From Taudactylus pleione (lineage: Eukaryota; Chordata; Amphibia; Anura; Myobatrachidae): 64,000 nt of DNA. Positions 1-10,985 of the stretch are shown in pieces (the stretch's first letter is position 1; every line of letters begins with the position of its first letter). Under the pieces are notes generated by a model. It was not told where the DNA came from and made no database searches. It saw nothing but the letters and a program-made list of their open reading frames with translations. The DNA lies in the NCBI GenBank assembly GCA_031769625.1, contig JAUIMM010000017.1, forward strand, positions 717,001-781,000, written 5' to 3'. The translations under genes and the position numbers were made by a program.

Positions 1-399
1 TGCAGTGAACACAGGAACTTTATAGGGGCTGGGATGCCAGCAGTCAGAATCCTGACAGAATTTTGCAAGTATCCTAACCCTTCCCCTAACCCACCTTTCC
101 TGCAGCTTAAAATGGGATTTTGGTACCTACCGGTAAATCCTTTTCTCTGATTCCACAGGGGACACTGGAGGTGCTTACGCTGGGGTATAGAGGCGTGGAT
201 AACTGGAGCCGGCACTTTAAATAATTTAGAAGTGTGAAGCTCCTCCCCCTCTATGCCCCATCAGCCCTCAGTTTAGAAAATGAAGACCGAGAGGAGATGG
301 AGAACAAGCGGAGTAAGAAAAGGAGAGAAGAACACACAATAACTATCATACAACATACGGAACAACCGAACAGACAGGCAAAGAGCGCAGAGGTGGGCG

Positions 400-503
400 T
401 CCAGTGTCCCCTGTGGAATCAGAGAAAAGGATTTACCGGTAGGTACCAAAATCCCATTTTCTCTTTCATCCACTAGGGGACACTGGAGGTGCTTACGCTG
501 GGG
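400..503. repeat. DIRS1 internal complementary region (ICR)
   Basis: The left half (to about 457) is the reverse complement of the element's low-coordinate end (about 109..166). The right half is the reverse complement of its high-coordinate end (about 6280..6328). They meet at TTTT, so the ICR reproduces the tail-to-head joint of a circularised element. In the accepted DIRS model the ICR templates completion of the termini during circle formation. Confidence 0.85.
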
Positions 504-1690
504 ACGTCCCGAAGTTTTTTCCCCACGGGCTTGAGCGCTCTGAGGCGCCTGCAGAACTAGGCGGCCAAACCGGGATGCCGAAGAAGGAAACATATCCACT
601 TTGTAAAACTTGACAAACCTGTGAACTGAAGACCAAGAGGCCGCACGGCACAATTGTGACGAGGAGGCTCCTCTACCGGCCGCCCATGACGCACCCACAG
701 AACGTGTGGAATGAGCCGAAATGGACGAAGGAGGCAGACGGTCGGCACTAACATAAGCCAGATGAATAGTCAGCCGAATCCAACGTGCCAAAGTCTGTTT
801 AGACGATGGACAACCCCTCCGATCAGCATCATAGAGGACAAAAAAATGACTCAAACTTAAGGAGGGACGCTGCCCTGGCAACATAGGTGCGGAAAGCCGT
901 AACCACATCCAAGTCAGAAGAACCACCAGAGTCCTCCACCAACGACGGTACCACCATAGGCTGATAGATATGAAAAGCCTACACAATATTGGAAAGGAAA
1001 GCGGCTACCGTCTGGAGTTCCGCCCTATCAACATGAAACACAAGGTAAGGTGCTTATCAGACATAGCCCCCCATTATGAAACTCTACGAGTCGAAGCAAG
1101 ATCCAGGAGGACCGTCTTCCAAGACGGATCAACATCCTCCAAAGGTTCAAACATGGGCGACTGAAGAAACAGAAGCACTAAGATTAGATCCCAGGGAGCT
1201 ATTGGAGGTACGAAACGGTGCTGCGCACGCAAGACCCCTTACAGAATGTCAGCATCTCAGGAAAGAAGGCCAATTTCCTTTGAAAGGAAAATGGAAAGGT
1301 CAGAGACTTGCACCTTTAAGGTTCCTAGACGAAGGTCAGAATCCAGACCTGTCTAAAGGAAAAACAGAAACCGTGGATAAACGAAAAGTCCTACACAGAA
1401 GACCCCGACCGGAACACCATGAGATATAAGCAAGCCAGAAGCGATGATCATGCGCAGCCGAAACTGGCTTCCTGGCACGTATCATGGTGGAGATAACCGC
1501 GTCTGGGATGCCACTGCGTCTTAGGATATCGGTTTAAAGAGCCACCCCGTTAAACGCAGTTGCGCTAAGTTGGGGTGTATGAAAACAAAACCTGCTGTAG
1601 AGAATCTGGGCACATAGGAAAGGACCACGGATCTTCTGTCAATAGGGACCGAAGGTCCGAGAACCAACTTCTCCGAGGCCAGTTGTGAGC
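480..1690 (-). pseudogene. DIRS1 tyrosine recombinase (YR), decayed
   Basis: The C-terminal half is readable at 986..480. It has the HxxR box (HSTRS), a following ASWAA segment, WSSVHRFV, and a candidate nucleophile tyrosine in VKFYKVD. This enzyme would integrate the circular DNA copy by a phosphotyrosine intermediate. The N-terminal part (about 1000..1690) is recognisable only as short stretches in changing frames with several stops. No complete frame remains. Confidence 0.75.
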
Positions 1691-3060
1691 CACGAGAATT
1701 ACAGAGGCTGTCCCTTGTTTATTCCCTTTTTAGAAGACAAGGAAGACGCGGAATCGGAGGAAAAAGATAAACAAAGTCGTAGATCCACTGACTTGTCAGA
1801 GCGGCTACTGCTTCCGGCTGCAGATCTCGAGTTCTTGACACGTATACTGGGAGCTGACAATTCAGTCGTGACGCCATGAGGTTCACCTGAGGACATTCTC
1901 ATCGATGTATCAGCGCGCTGAACACGTCTGGATGAAGCTTCCATTCTGGACATCCTGTTGATTTAGGTAATCTGCTTCCCAGTTGTCCACACCCGGGATG
2001 AATACCGCCGACAGGATTACTTACTGGTTCTCGGCCCACCGGAAGATCTCAGTTACTTCTCGCATAGCCATGCGACTCAGGCCGTTGCTGAAAACGACTG
2101 CCGTCATGCTGTCGGACTGAACTCTTACCGGATGAGCCCTTTAGAAACTCTGTTACCTCTATCAGAGAATTGTTCGCTCTGAGTTCCAACGTCTTTAAGG
2201 CCCACTTCCGTTCTAGAGGGGACCCTTGAACCTGAAAGTGGTAATCAAGGACTACTGCTCTCCATCCTCGGAGGCTGGCATCCGTAATTACGATGATCCA
2301 GTTCCACACTCCGAATCTCCGGCCCGCTAAAAGATTGGTGGATTGCGTCCACCAGAGAAGGCCACTCTGGTAACCGGGCTCAGACGGATCTGTCGTTGTA
2401 GAAGCAGATGAGACCCTGACCCCTGGAGTGAAACCAGCCGAACTGTAGTGCCTCGAAAGCAGCTACCATCTTTCCTAAGAGACGCAGACAAAGAAGCATT
2501 GACACCTTCTTTGGTCTGCGGACCAGCTGGACTAACCTCTGTGCTTGATCTGATAGAAGAGATACTGAAGCAACAGATCGTCCAAATAATGGATTATGTT
2601 CACTCCTGATGACCGTAGGAGAGCGATCATGACTGCTATGAGTTTGTTGAATATGCGGGGAGCCGAGGATATGATCTTTCAATATGGCAAAATGCAGAAA
2701 AGCTTGGTGTGGTTCCCATGGGAAAATGGAGATAAGTATCCCTGATATCCAGGGATAATAGGAACTCCCCTGCTTCCAAGCTCGCAACAACGGACTGCAG
2801 AGATTACATTTTGAAACGATACATCTTTAGATACAGGTTTAAGGACTTGAGGTTCAAGATGGCCATGACCGCACCCTCCGGTCTGGGCACTACAAACAGG
2901 CTTCCGGAACCGGAACTAACACAGATGACACTACTAGAGACCTGATAGCCTCCTGTAGAACTTGAAATTCTTGCAAGTGGGCTCCCACCGCAGGAGACCC
3001 CAGGTGGGACGGAAAACAGTCATGCCACCTGTTTCTCAGCTGGTTTAGACTCTGGTCTAC
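1690..3060 (-). pseudogene. DIRS1 reverse transcriptase and RNase H, decayed
   Basis: On the minus strand the RT shows an SLDI(R)DTYLH-like palm segment near 2740 and the catalytic HYLDDLL near 2580, preceded by RIFNKLIAVMIALL. RNase H begins with ITDASLRGW (about 2290). The pieces fall in different frames and are separated by stops, so the region cannot give a polymerase. It sits between gag-like and YR regions, the usual DIRS order. Confidence 0.75.
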
Positions 3061-3119
3061 GTGCAACCGTGTGTGGACGACCTCTACCTCCTCTCGGTTG
3101 CGTAGGAGCACCTCTGGCT

Positions 3120-4790
3120 CTACCATGAAAGGAATGAGGGGCTCAAAAGGAATGAAACGAAGGTCCAGTATAAGGTCTTCTGGGAACTGGAGCAGTAGAC
3201 GGGAGGAAAGAGAACTTGCCGCCCCGTGGCTTGGTATATCCACTTGTCCAATTCCGGGCCAAAAAGCATATCACCCGTGAATGGTAAACCCTCAACCGCA
3301 CGCTTGGACTCTGCGTCCGCCTGCCAAGCGCGCAACCACAGAGCTCTGCGTGCGAGCTCTAATCTGACTAATATCCTTTGAAGGTTCTCCCAAGTAAACT
3401 GCAGACTCACGGATGTGTTCTGCTAATCGACGTAATTCTGCTTTGGAAGTACCCGAGTCCAAACCTGGAATCAGCTGGTCAGTCCAGCAAACCACAGCCT
3501 TGTTAACCCCGGCGGTAACAAGGTTAGGACTAAGGCCCTCATTCAGAGCCGTTCGCTAGCGGCCGTACGCTTGTTCCGAGCGATGTTCGCACATCTGCGC
3601 ATGAGTACGCTTTTTAGTACGCATGCGCGAACCAGTCAGTGCGGCCGAAAATCGTTTGTACGCTATATAGCGAGTGCCTGCTATTTTGAGTGACAGAATG
3701 AGGCGTATGTGGGTGATAACAGGGGAAGGTGCTTGAAAACAGGGGAGTGGAGATCAGAACGCAGGCGTGCTTAAAGGTCAAAACGGGCGTTTTAAAGGGA
3801 GTGCATAATTAATACAGCAGCGTCATTGACCACGTCACTTGGTTTTTTTCAACTCAGAACTGCTCGCAAAATAGCGGTTGAAAAAACCAACCACAAGAAT
3901 AGCGAGCAGTTCATACGCTGTACGATGTACTCGATTAATCTAATAAATAGCGGACATGACGTATGGTGCGAGCGGCCAGGGGGCGTTTTTAACAAATAAA
4001 CGAGCGTATGTTTTGCTCGCTCGTTCAGACTTAGAGGTGTGAACAGACTGCAATTTGCGAACGGATCATTTGAATAGCCACCCCCTGTTTTTGAACAAAC
4101 GACCGCAAATAGCGAACAGCTCTGAATCAGGCCCTAAGTTGAGCTCCCGTTGCGGTATATATAGATCTTAGTGTTGTCTCCAACTTACGATCCGAAGTGT
4201 CCTTTAAAACAGCTCCCGACACCGGAAGTGCTGTTTTCTTAGTGAGACGGGAAACAGACATCTACAGGAGGAGGAGTTTCCCACTTCTCCCTCATGGATG
4301 ATGGAAAAGGGAAGCTAGACGGAAAACTACGCCCAGATGCAGAACAGGTGCTTTACCCTCTGCACCATCTCTGGATACACATTAAATAGTCAGTGGACGA
4401 GGGATCTGAACCCAGGTCTTGAAATTTGGAATTGTTTCCAGGCCCTGTTAATTTCTTGTAAAACTTCCTCCAATTCACCCTCTACGGTATTCTCTGTGGC
4501 GAGGAAATCTTCGTCTGACTCTTCTGACTGGAGAACAGTCATTAGAGTACGCTTTTGAGACGGGCTTTGGTAGGAAGTGGAGCACCGCTGTACCCATCAT
4601 CTAAACCAGGGTGTCTAGAGACTTGGTTAAGTCAGCTACCCAGGGGGGTTGAGACCTGCGCGCCTCAGCCAACTCCAATGTTAAATTTGACATAACTCCT
4701 ACAATATAAGTGATCCATGGCGGAGGAGAGGTAGTAATCGCCATCTGTGAATCCGTTGTTATACAAGCATCACATAACGTGGACCCAGTG
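3120..4790 (-). pseudogene. DIRS1 gag-like ORF1, decayed and MITE-interrupted
   Basis: The peptide RALWLRAWQADAESKRAVEG, followed by GDMLFGPELDKWI, lies at about 3340..3235 on the minus strand and recurs in the other DIRS copies. An N-terminal RSQPPWVADLTKSLDTL-like stretch is visible near 4660..4600. This is the putative nucleocapsid-type ORF1 of DIRS elements; its biochemical role is poorly known. Frameshifts and the MITE at 3534..4134 destroy it. Confidence 0.7.
3534..4134. mobile_element. PIF/Harbinger-like MITE inserted in DIRS1
   Basis: Non-coding 601-bp insert. Terminal inverted repeats are GGCCCTCATTCAGAGCCGTT and, from the other end, GGGCCTGATTCAGAGCTGTT. The trinucleotide TAA flanks both sides (3531..3533, 4135..4137), which fits the 3-bp TWA duplications of PIF/Harbinger transposons. 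The inside has several CGCTAGCG/GCGAGCAG-type short inverted repeats. A related element lies at 19045..19533. Confidence 0.75.
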
Positions 4791-6186
4791 GCATGTGGCT
4801 TGGTCTGTTTGTTGTTACACTTGGAACAGACAAACAGACTGAGAAACCTTGGTTCTGTTGGACATGGTACACACAGTCACTCAGAGAAACACAGCATATA
4901 ACAGAAAAGACACAGACATATAAAAACAAGGCGGCTGTGGGACACAGAGGAGGAGAAACCCCCCCCCTCCCACAGATCAGATTCCCCTGCACTTACACCC
5001 CAGTTACTTACAGCCTCTTTACCAGGGATGTAATCAGGGGATGTTGTCCTGCAGCACAGGAATGGGCAGCACAGGAATGGGAGCAGAGGAATCCAGCCTT
5101 CTGTGTCTTACACTGCAATCTCCTTATAGAAATGCAGTATGAGCTGCTGTGCAATGAAGAGCGGCAGCCCTGCTGTATACAGCCGCTTGCTACGTAGAAG
5201 AGAGACCCGCGCTGCCTTTAAGCTCCGCCCCCCCTTCTTTATGCCCAAAGGGCTTTACAAGATGGCTTCTGTGGCCCTTAACCTCCCCCGCGCGCCACAC
5301 CGCGTGTACAGCGGACCGCTTTACCGCCTCTCTGCCCCGCGTGTAACAGCGGGGAGAGGGAGAGCCGGGCGGAAGGAGGGAGAGCAGGCGCCTGTCAGCT
5401 GCCCCGCGTGTAACAGCAGGGGGAGAGGGAGAGCCCGGCGGGTAGCCTGTTCGCGCCTGTAGCGCACTTATCCCCTGCCCCGCGCTACTGAACAGCGGGG
5501 AGAGGGAGAGCCCGGCGGGTAGGAGGGAGAGCAGGCGCCTGGTCGCGCCTGTAGCGCACTTATCCCCTGCCCTGAGCTACTGAACAGCGGGGAGAGGGAA
5601 AGCCGGGCGGGAGGAGGGAGAGCAGGTGGTCGCGCCTGTAGCGCACTTATCCCCTGCCCTGAGCTACTGAACAGCGGGGAGAGGGGAAGCCGGGCGGGAG
5701 GAGGGAGAGCAGGTGGTCGCGCTTGTAGCGCACTTTATCAGCTACCCAGCACCAGGCTTAGCCGGGTGCCGCGCTCATCAGCGTGAGGTGGGAGAGCAAA
5801 GTGCTCTGCATTAGCTGCCCAGCATTCTAATTATGTAAAACCGCTGGGCAGCTGCGGGGCTGGGAGCCGGGGGATGCGCAGGTGATTACTCACTGCGTGG
5901 TCCCCGATGGAGTCTCTCTGCAGCTTCAGCATTTCTCTTCTTCCATGTTGAGAATGTGCTGTGGCGGTAAGGAGCTGTCAGTGCTTTTCATATAAGTGCT
6001 GCGCACTCCTTCCTGCCTTCTATAAGGACAGGGCGCCAGGTACCCGGACCCCACCTTTAGAGAGGTGGCGAAAGCTACCTAATATAGTGTAAAAAGTGTA
6101 TAAAATAAATAAACCTAAATAAAAGAAAATAATAAACATATATGTGCTGCTGGATCACAGCAGATTGTGACCTGCTCCATGAGGCA
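4791..6186 (-). other. DIRS1 leader (5' untranslated part)
   Basis: Region between the gag-like ORF and the high-coordinate terminal repeat. It is GC-rich and holds the tandem array at 5333..5735. No coding pattern is convincing; long frames here follow from GC content. The equivalent leaders of the other DIRS copies are also GC-rich. Confidence 0.55.
5333..5735. repeat. GC-rich tandem repeat in the DIRS1 leader
   Basis: About four to five imperfect copies of a roughly 70-100 bp unit containing CTACTGAACAGCGGGGAGAG, an AGCCGGGCGGGAGGAGGGAG block and CGCGCCTGTAGCGCACTTAT. Copies differ by small indels. It lies in the leader, where tandem repeats could affect transcription or length polymorphism. 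Confidence 0.8.
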
Positions 6187-6594
6187 CATTTTCTAAACTG
6201 AGGGCTGATGGGGCATAGAGGGGGAGGAGCTTCACACTTCTAAATTATTTAAAGTGCCGGCTCCAGTTATCAACGCCTCTATACCCCAGCGTAAGCACCT
6301 CCAGTGTCCCCTAGTGGATGAAAGAGAAACTTCCTCTCCCACAGCCTAACCATCTCCTCCCCAGAGCGCGCAGCCTAACCCTTAACCCCTCCCTTCCACG
6401 CAGCCTAAACCTAACCCTATCACCCCCCCACACACACACACAGCTTAACCCTAACCTTACCCTACCACAACCTAACCATCCCCAGCAGCCTAACCCTAAA
6501 CCTCCAGCAGCCTAAGCCTAACCCTTCCCTTACCATTGGGATGTCATAGTCCAGGATTCTGACCACCAGCATGCAGGTAGCATCCCTTTTATAG

Positions 6595-7056
6595 TCTGAG
6601 TCACTAGGAATCTGTGACCATTCATATTTCAGTCTCTCTAATTGTTTTCCGTAATGTGATTAAATCAACTTCACACATGCATAACTAGAAAATATGTACA
6701 CAGGCGTATGAATGGGAAAGTGCCGTTCGGGAATGGCAAATTGTGCCCGTTGGCTTCACAGATTATCCCTCGCACCCTGAAGAGGGCAAGCTTGCAATGT
6801 CGGCACTATCGTAAATAGCTGCTTTATGCACAGTCGGGCACGGCACATCGCATTGAACTGAATTCCTCCCTTTGCTCAGATCTTCATTTATAATACAAAG
6901 TAACCATCCTAATGACCAATTGGCTGCATCCTCAGGTGTACACAAGTGTTTCCCTTTTCCAAGAAATAAGGCTTATTTACACATTAACAAACAGATGAAA
7001 AAAGATGAAAAAAAATAGGGCAAAAAAAAGCATTTAAAATGTATTATTGTAACACA
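6595..7056. other. Unassigned non-coding stretch
   Basis: AT-rich sequence without a coding pattern, splice-site pairs or a repeat I can name. Confidence 0.5.
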
Positions 7057-7553
7057 ATTCAATTGTTCCTCATTCGGTTGTGAATAGCTGAGGGCGGACA
7101 CATTTCTGCTTGAACCGAGCAAGCAGAAATGTGCGATAAGTATGTTGTTTGGGAGCCCAAACAGCTCTTTGGGGCGCGCTAACCAGGACTTTAGATGGGT
7201 TCAGCCATTTTATGCGGCTAAACCTGGTCTAATTGGGCGCTTCAAGCGATGGGTGCCCATAAATTATCACAATGTTAAAAACCACTGAATCATCCCCATA
7301 ATGTTTTAGATATCCCAGCGCGTATGTGTCGTCATAACCTTCATTCCTCTTCGATTATAGATTGGGTACTTTGCCCCTAAAATCGCAGCATGCAAGACTA
7401 CGAAGTACTTATAGGGGGATTAAAAAACAAAACAAAAAAGTATTGGGCGCTCATTTCTGCTTGGCATCGCATTCGCACGGTACAACAATTGAATAGCTCC
7501 GTCGAGCGCAAAAAAACCCCAAAAACAATTAAACTACCCCCATAAAGTCCAAA
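7057..7553. mobile_element. Diverged PIF/Harbinger-like MITE
   Basis: Starts with ACAATTCAATTGTTCC and ends with CAATTGAATAGCTCCG...AATTAAACTACCCCC. It contains GGCGCGCTAACCAGGAC and TTTATGCGGCTAAACCTGG, which also occur (diverged) in the element at 28561..28866. Ends are eroded and I cannot assign a duplication. Confidence 0.5.
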
Positions 7554-7825
7554 TTAAATAAAGGAAGGGCTACTATGCAGATATTAGTGGTGTGCAAAGT
7601 TAGTCTATAATCACCATTTACAGAACATGGACTAAATTTACTTTATGCAACCAATCTTCAGTAGGTTATCTATTAAGTAGAATCAATGCACAATTGTAGG
7701 GAAAAGAAAGAAATAGTAGTAATAGTAATTAAAACTAACATTGCTACATAAAACAGAGGTGGTCTGATGATTGTTGCCAGGCACACAGCGGTGCACTAAA
7801 ATAGATGTGAATATTTTCATTTATA
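7554..7825. other. Unassigned non-coding stretch
   Basis: AT-rich, no recognised gene or repeat. Confidence 0.5.
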
Positions 7826-8110
7826 CTAATGCCGCATATCCACTACACAATATCGCTCCATGAGCGATATCGTGTAGTGTGTCCCCGGCAGTGGTGTACC
7901 CAATGTCCTTAGCGACATTGCGCACACACACTGAACTATATCATTCAGTGCCGGCACCCTCCCTCATCCCCGAACCTGCACAACCTGACTATGTCCATCG
8001 TCAGGTTGGACAGCAGGTTCGGGCAATGAGCAACGTTGTCAACGACCAGCGGAAGCGCGCATTGCTGGTCGTTGACGGCATATCCACTGGACGATATAAT
8101 GAACAATTGA
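7826..8110. repeat. hAT-like miniature element with terminal hairpin
   Basis: Contains GCATATCCACTACACAATAT and a hairpin at 7844..7881 (CACTACACAATATCGCTC, loop, GAGCGATATCGTGTAGTG). Inner pairs AACCTGAC/GTCAGGTT and AACGACCAGC/GCTGGTCGTT are also inverted. A related copy at about 52868..53200 shares the CGACCAGCGG...GCTGGTCGTT core. Superfamily and ends are uncertain. Confidence 0.5.
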
Positions 8111-8429
8111 ACACTACTAGAATCTGTGTCATAAAAAAACGTGAGTTGCTCATATACTGTAACCGCAGCATTTACAGAATCTAAATTGGTTTTAAACTGT
8201 GAACAATCTGATCCCTTGGGGTGAGGACCCCCAAAAACCCAACCTCACCATGGCTCACCATGTGTGAAAAAGCTGCACAATGATCCACTCACTAAGCGCT
8301 AGAGCCAGATGGCAAGATACTACTACTATACCAGATCCAGGCATTTGGCTTAATCATTGAGAAACTAGCACAGTAGGCCCAGTTAGTGCATTTAGCCAAT
8401 GACAACCATACACTGGCATATTCATCATA

Positions 8430-8745
8430 GGGGCCGATTCAATTCAGCTCGCTGCTAAGCAGACTAAAGGATTTCTTCTTGCACCCTCCTGAGTGTGCGA
8501 GAAAAATATCAGACTAAAGTGCCAGCCGCGAGGCTGTTTTCTGGCTTAGCGTGGCGCCAACAGCCTCGCGGTCAGAATTTTAGTCGGAGAATGCCGGTTC
8601 TCTCGACTAAACACCCAAGTTAAGTTGCGAGAACCGGCATTCTCCGGCTTAAGTTGTTATAGTCTGACTAAACAGTGCGCTGAATTAAATAGCTCCGGGA
8701 ACTTCTTCCCAGCGTTATTAAAAGCGTGCTGAATTGAATCGCCCC
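8430..8745. mobile_element. PIF/Harbinger-like MITE, GATTCAATT family
   Basis: A 316-bp non-coding element with ends GGGGCCGATTCAATTCAGC and, inverted, GGGGCGATTCAATTCAGCA. ATA is duplicated on both sides (8427..8429, 8746..8748). Internal inverted segments include GAGAATGCCGGTTCTC and a TTGCACCCTCCTGAG...TGTGCGAG hairpin that recurs in other family members. Confidence 0.75.
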
Positions 8746-8950
8746 ATAATCTGTAAATGTGGTTGGGAGAGAAAAGTCACCCGTGCAGCCATCTTCCGAC
8801 AGCACTCAGCAACCTTGTCGCTTGAGCAATGTATTAAGTCTTTTCTTGTCCAATTGGCCACCGACATGTAGCAAAGTTGGATTTATTTTGCCCTCAATGC
8901 TTGGTCAGAGCAGCAACACTGGACAGCGCCCAATAAAGATCTAGAATGGA

Positions 8951-9118
8951 TTAAAGCTTGGAGAGAGAGAAAATGATTAGATAAAGTACCAACCAATCAA
9001 CTCTTAACTGTCATTTTTCAAACATTCTGTAAAATGTAAGTTAGAAGTGGATTGGTTAGTGCTTTATCTCTAACAATTTTCTCTCTCTCCAATCTTTGAT
9101 AAATACCTCTTTTAGTGT
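8951..9118. mobile_element. TATCAAAG-type foldback MITE, diverged copy
   Basis: The arms TTAAAGCTTGGAGAGAGAGA and TCTCTCTCCAATCTTTGATA are inverted, with ACCAACCAATCA...GGATTGGTTAGT nested inside. It is the same family as 15897..16055, which keeps intact ends and a TAA duplication. Confidence 0.6.
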
Positions 9119-9986
9119 TATCTGTTTGTGGAAGGATTTTCTATGTTTTTCATAGGTCTAATACATACTGATCATTTATTAGCAAATAACAAAATGCATA
9201 TAGGTTACTTGTGAAAAGCATAGCATGTTCAGTCACCACTGTCCACACTTGTCAGAATTGCACACATTTAAGACTACAGATAACTGACAAGACCTATTAC
9301 TGTCTAAACTATCAGCATCAACCCACTATGCAAGGACTCATCTAGGCAAAGTGTAAGGCAGCTTGCAAGCCTTCCATATCTTATGTATTGTTCAATATCT
9401 GCATGAGTCACTGCATGCAAATACTGTACAGTAATGGAAAATGATGTAACTAAATAAAGAGAGGCATAAAATAGAATTAAGTAGCACTGCAGCTGTATCT
9501 GTTGAACTAGAAGTGTTGCCTACATTATAACGCATGTACAGCTTTCTCATTTAATGATCCAAGCTGCAAACAAACTGCAGATCTTGCTGAATGGAGTAAA
9601 GCACAGGACCTTCCCACAGAAAGCTACTGCACATACCGCTACATATTTCCCATGACACTGACTACTACACAGCATGCACATATATGCTGACCAAGCTTTC
9701 ACATAAACGCCCCTCCTCTGTATTTTAGGTATTGAATAATGTTATATTATGTTGTCACTGTTCGTATTAAAATTCCTAGCTTTCCATGCATCAGCAGATC
9801 TGCACCAACATTGCAGTCTCTCCTGAGAATTCCACTGGCAGAGCTTCCCCTTGAATCAATGCTTTAACCACTGGCTATAATGACCATGACAAGATTTCTA
9901 TATCTGGATGACTGACAATTTTACTTGTTTTTAGTTAACAGTAATATGAGACATTGGCTGGACAGATGAGGTGCTACACACTAGCC
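9119..9986. other. Unassigned non-coding stretch
   Basis: No coding pattern or named repeat seen; base composition is like the surrounding intron-type DNA. Confidence 0.5.
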
Positions 9987-10475
9987 CAGTGTTTCTCAAA
10001 CCTTGTCCTCATGAAACCCTAATGCTGGCCATACACCTGCACGATTTCGTGCCGATTGATCGATTTTCGCAGAGTCTTACAGTGCATCCTGTAGAAATGG
10101 TGTATTTTTGGAGTAAGATACGATCCGATGTGCTCTCCCACAGCTCCTATAAACGGATCGTATGATCAGATGTGCAGCACATATGCTCCATCCCATCGTG
10201 TGCAGATCGTACCGTTTATTTTGTGCATGCAATGCATGCGTCCATTCAAGTCATTTCAATGACTTTTCTCCTGATAAGCTTGTGAGGCACACGATCAATC
10301 GTACGACAGATTGTGCGCTACGAAAAACAACAAATATGCTGCCGGGACTGCCAGGGAGCTCTGGGGAGTCGGGTGGTGAATCTGATATGATGCTGGTCGC
10401 ACAGGTGTATGGCCAGCATAACAGTGCATGATTTCCAGGTTACCTAACTGGAACACAGGTGTAATTAAATAACAA
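9987..10475. mobile_element. hAT-type relic with nested miniature element
   Basis: The left end CAGTGTTTCTCAAACCTTGT, and TTCCAGGTTACCTAACTGGA after the insert, fit the common vertebrate CAGxGxTTCxCAAxC hAT MITE pattern. The middle (about 10022..10420) is a second element whose ends TGCTGGCCATACACCTG and CAGGTGTATGGCCAGCA are exact inverted repeats. Inner pieces (CGATTGATCG, ACGATCAATCG) are inverted too. No target duplication is clear. Confidence 0.5.
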
Positions 10476-10639
10476 AATAGATCTTAAGGGAGTACTACGT
10501 GTATAGCGGCTAAACCTGTTTAATAGAGTGCCCAAACCACTGACTTAACACACATTTCTGCTCACCTCCTCAGGACCACCCACCCAAGTAGAGCAACAAC
10601 TGAATAGCTCCATCGGGTGCCCGACACTGATAGCCACCA

Positions 10640-10985
10640 ACTCAAAAATTTGAATCGCACTGTATGAATCTTTGTAGCAGATTCAGCGTGCTGTTGATAG
10701 CGCCTGGGAAGGATTTCCCAGAGCTATTCATTTCAAACGCGCTGTTAGAGCGACTAAATGATTTCTTCTTGCAGCCTCTTGACGGTGCAAGCAGAAATCA
10801 GACCAAAGTGCCGGCCGTGAGGCTGTTTTCCGGTTTAGCGCTACGCTAAGCCTCGCTGGCAGCACCTTAGTTGGAGAATGCCGAATCTCGCGACTAAGCA
10901 CCCATGTTAAGTAGCGAGAACCACCATTCTCCGACTTAAGTTGTTCTAGTCGGTCTAAACGACAAGGTGAACTGAATTGCTCCGA
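10640..10985. mobile_element. PIF/Harbinger-like MITE, diverged copy
   Basis: Shares with 8430..8745 the blocks AGCGACTAAATGATTTCTTC, a GGTGCAAGCAGAAATCAGAC segment, GAGGCTGTTTTCCGG and TAGTTGGAGAATGCCG in the same order. Its ends (TTTGAATCGC, ACTGAATTGCTCC) are worn, so it is an older copy. Confidence 0.6.

Larger units (their letters stand above)
109..6328 (-). mobile_element. DIRS-type tyrosine-recombinase retrotransposon, copy 1 (family A)
   Basis: Full-length but dead DIRS element read on the minus strand. Inverted terminal repeats share about 130 bp (about 150..283 and 6187..6320), with different outermost ends, as is typical of DIRS. The order from high to low coordinate is leader, gag-like region, RT/RNase H, YR, ICR and terminal repeat. 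DIRS elements replicate through an RNA and a circular DNA and integrate with a tyrosine recombinase instead of a DDE integrase. All reading frames carry frameshifts and stops. A PIF/Harbinger-like MITE (3534..4134) interrupts the gag-like region. Confidence 0.88.
26..6587. mobile_element. CCTAACC-type miniature element split by DIRS1
   Basis: The two halves (26..108 and 6329..6587) flank DIRS1. The outer ends form an imperfect inverted repeat around a shared TCAGAATCCTG core: GGGATGCCAGCAG on the left, and the complement of the CCACCAGCATGC...GCATCCC end on the right. TTTATAG occurs just outside both ends (19..25 and 6588..6594) and looks like a target-site duplication. The inner part is rich in CCTAACCCT-like runs, as in the related copies at 48.7, 49.7 and 51 kb. 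It is non-coding. Superfamily is uncertain; hAT is possible if the duplication is 8 bp with one mismatch. Confidence 0.55.

Noticed and set aside
273..480. C-terminal extension of the DIRS1 recombinase frame through the ICR
   Set aside because: The frame below about 480 reads the ICR and terminal repeat and has a hydrophobic, compositionally odd sequence without family support.
5139..5462. Open frame of 107 codons on the plus strand as a gene
   Set aside because: It lies in the GC-rich tandem repeats of the DIRS1 leader and has no recognisable domain.
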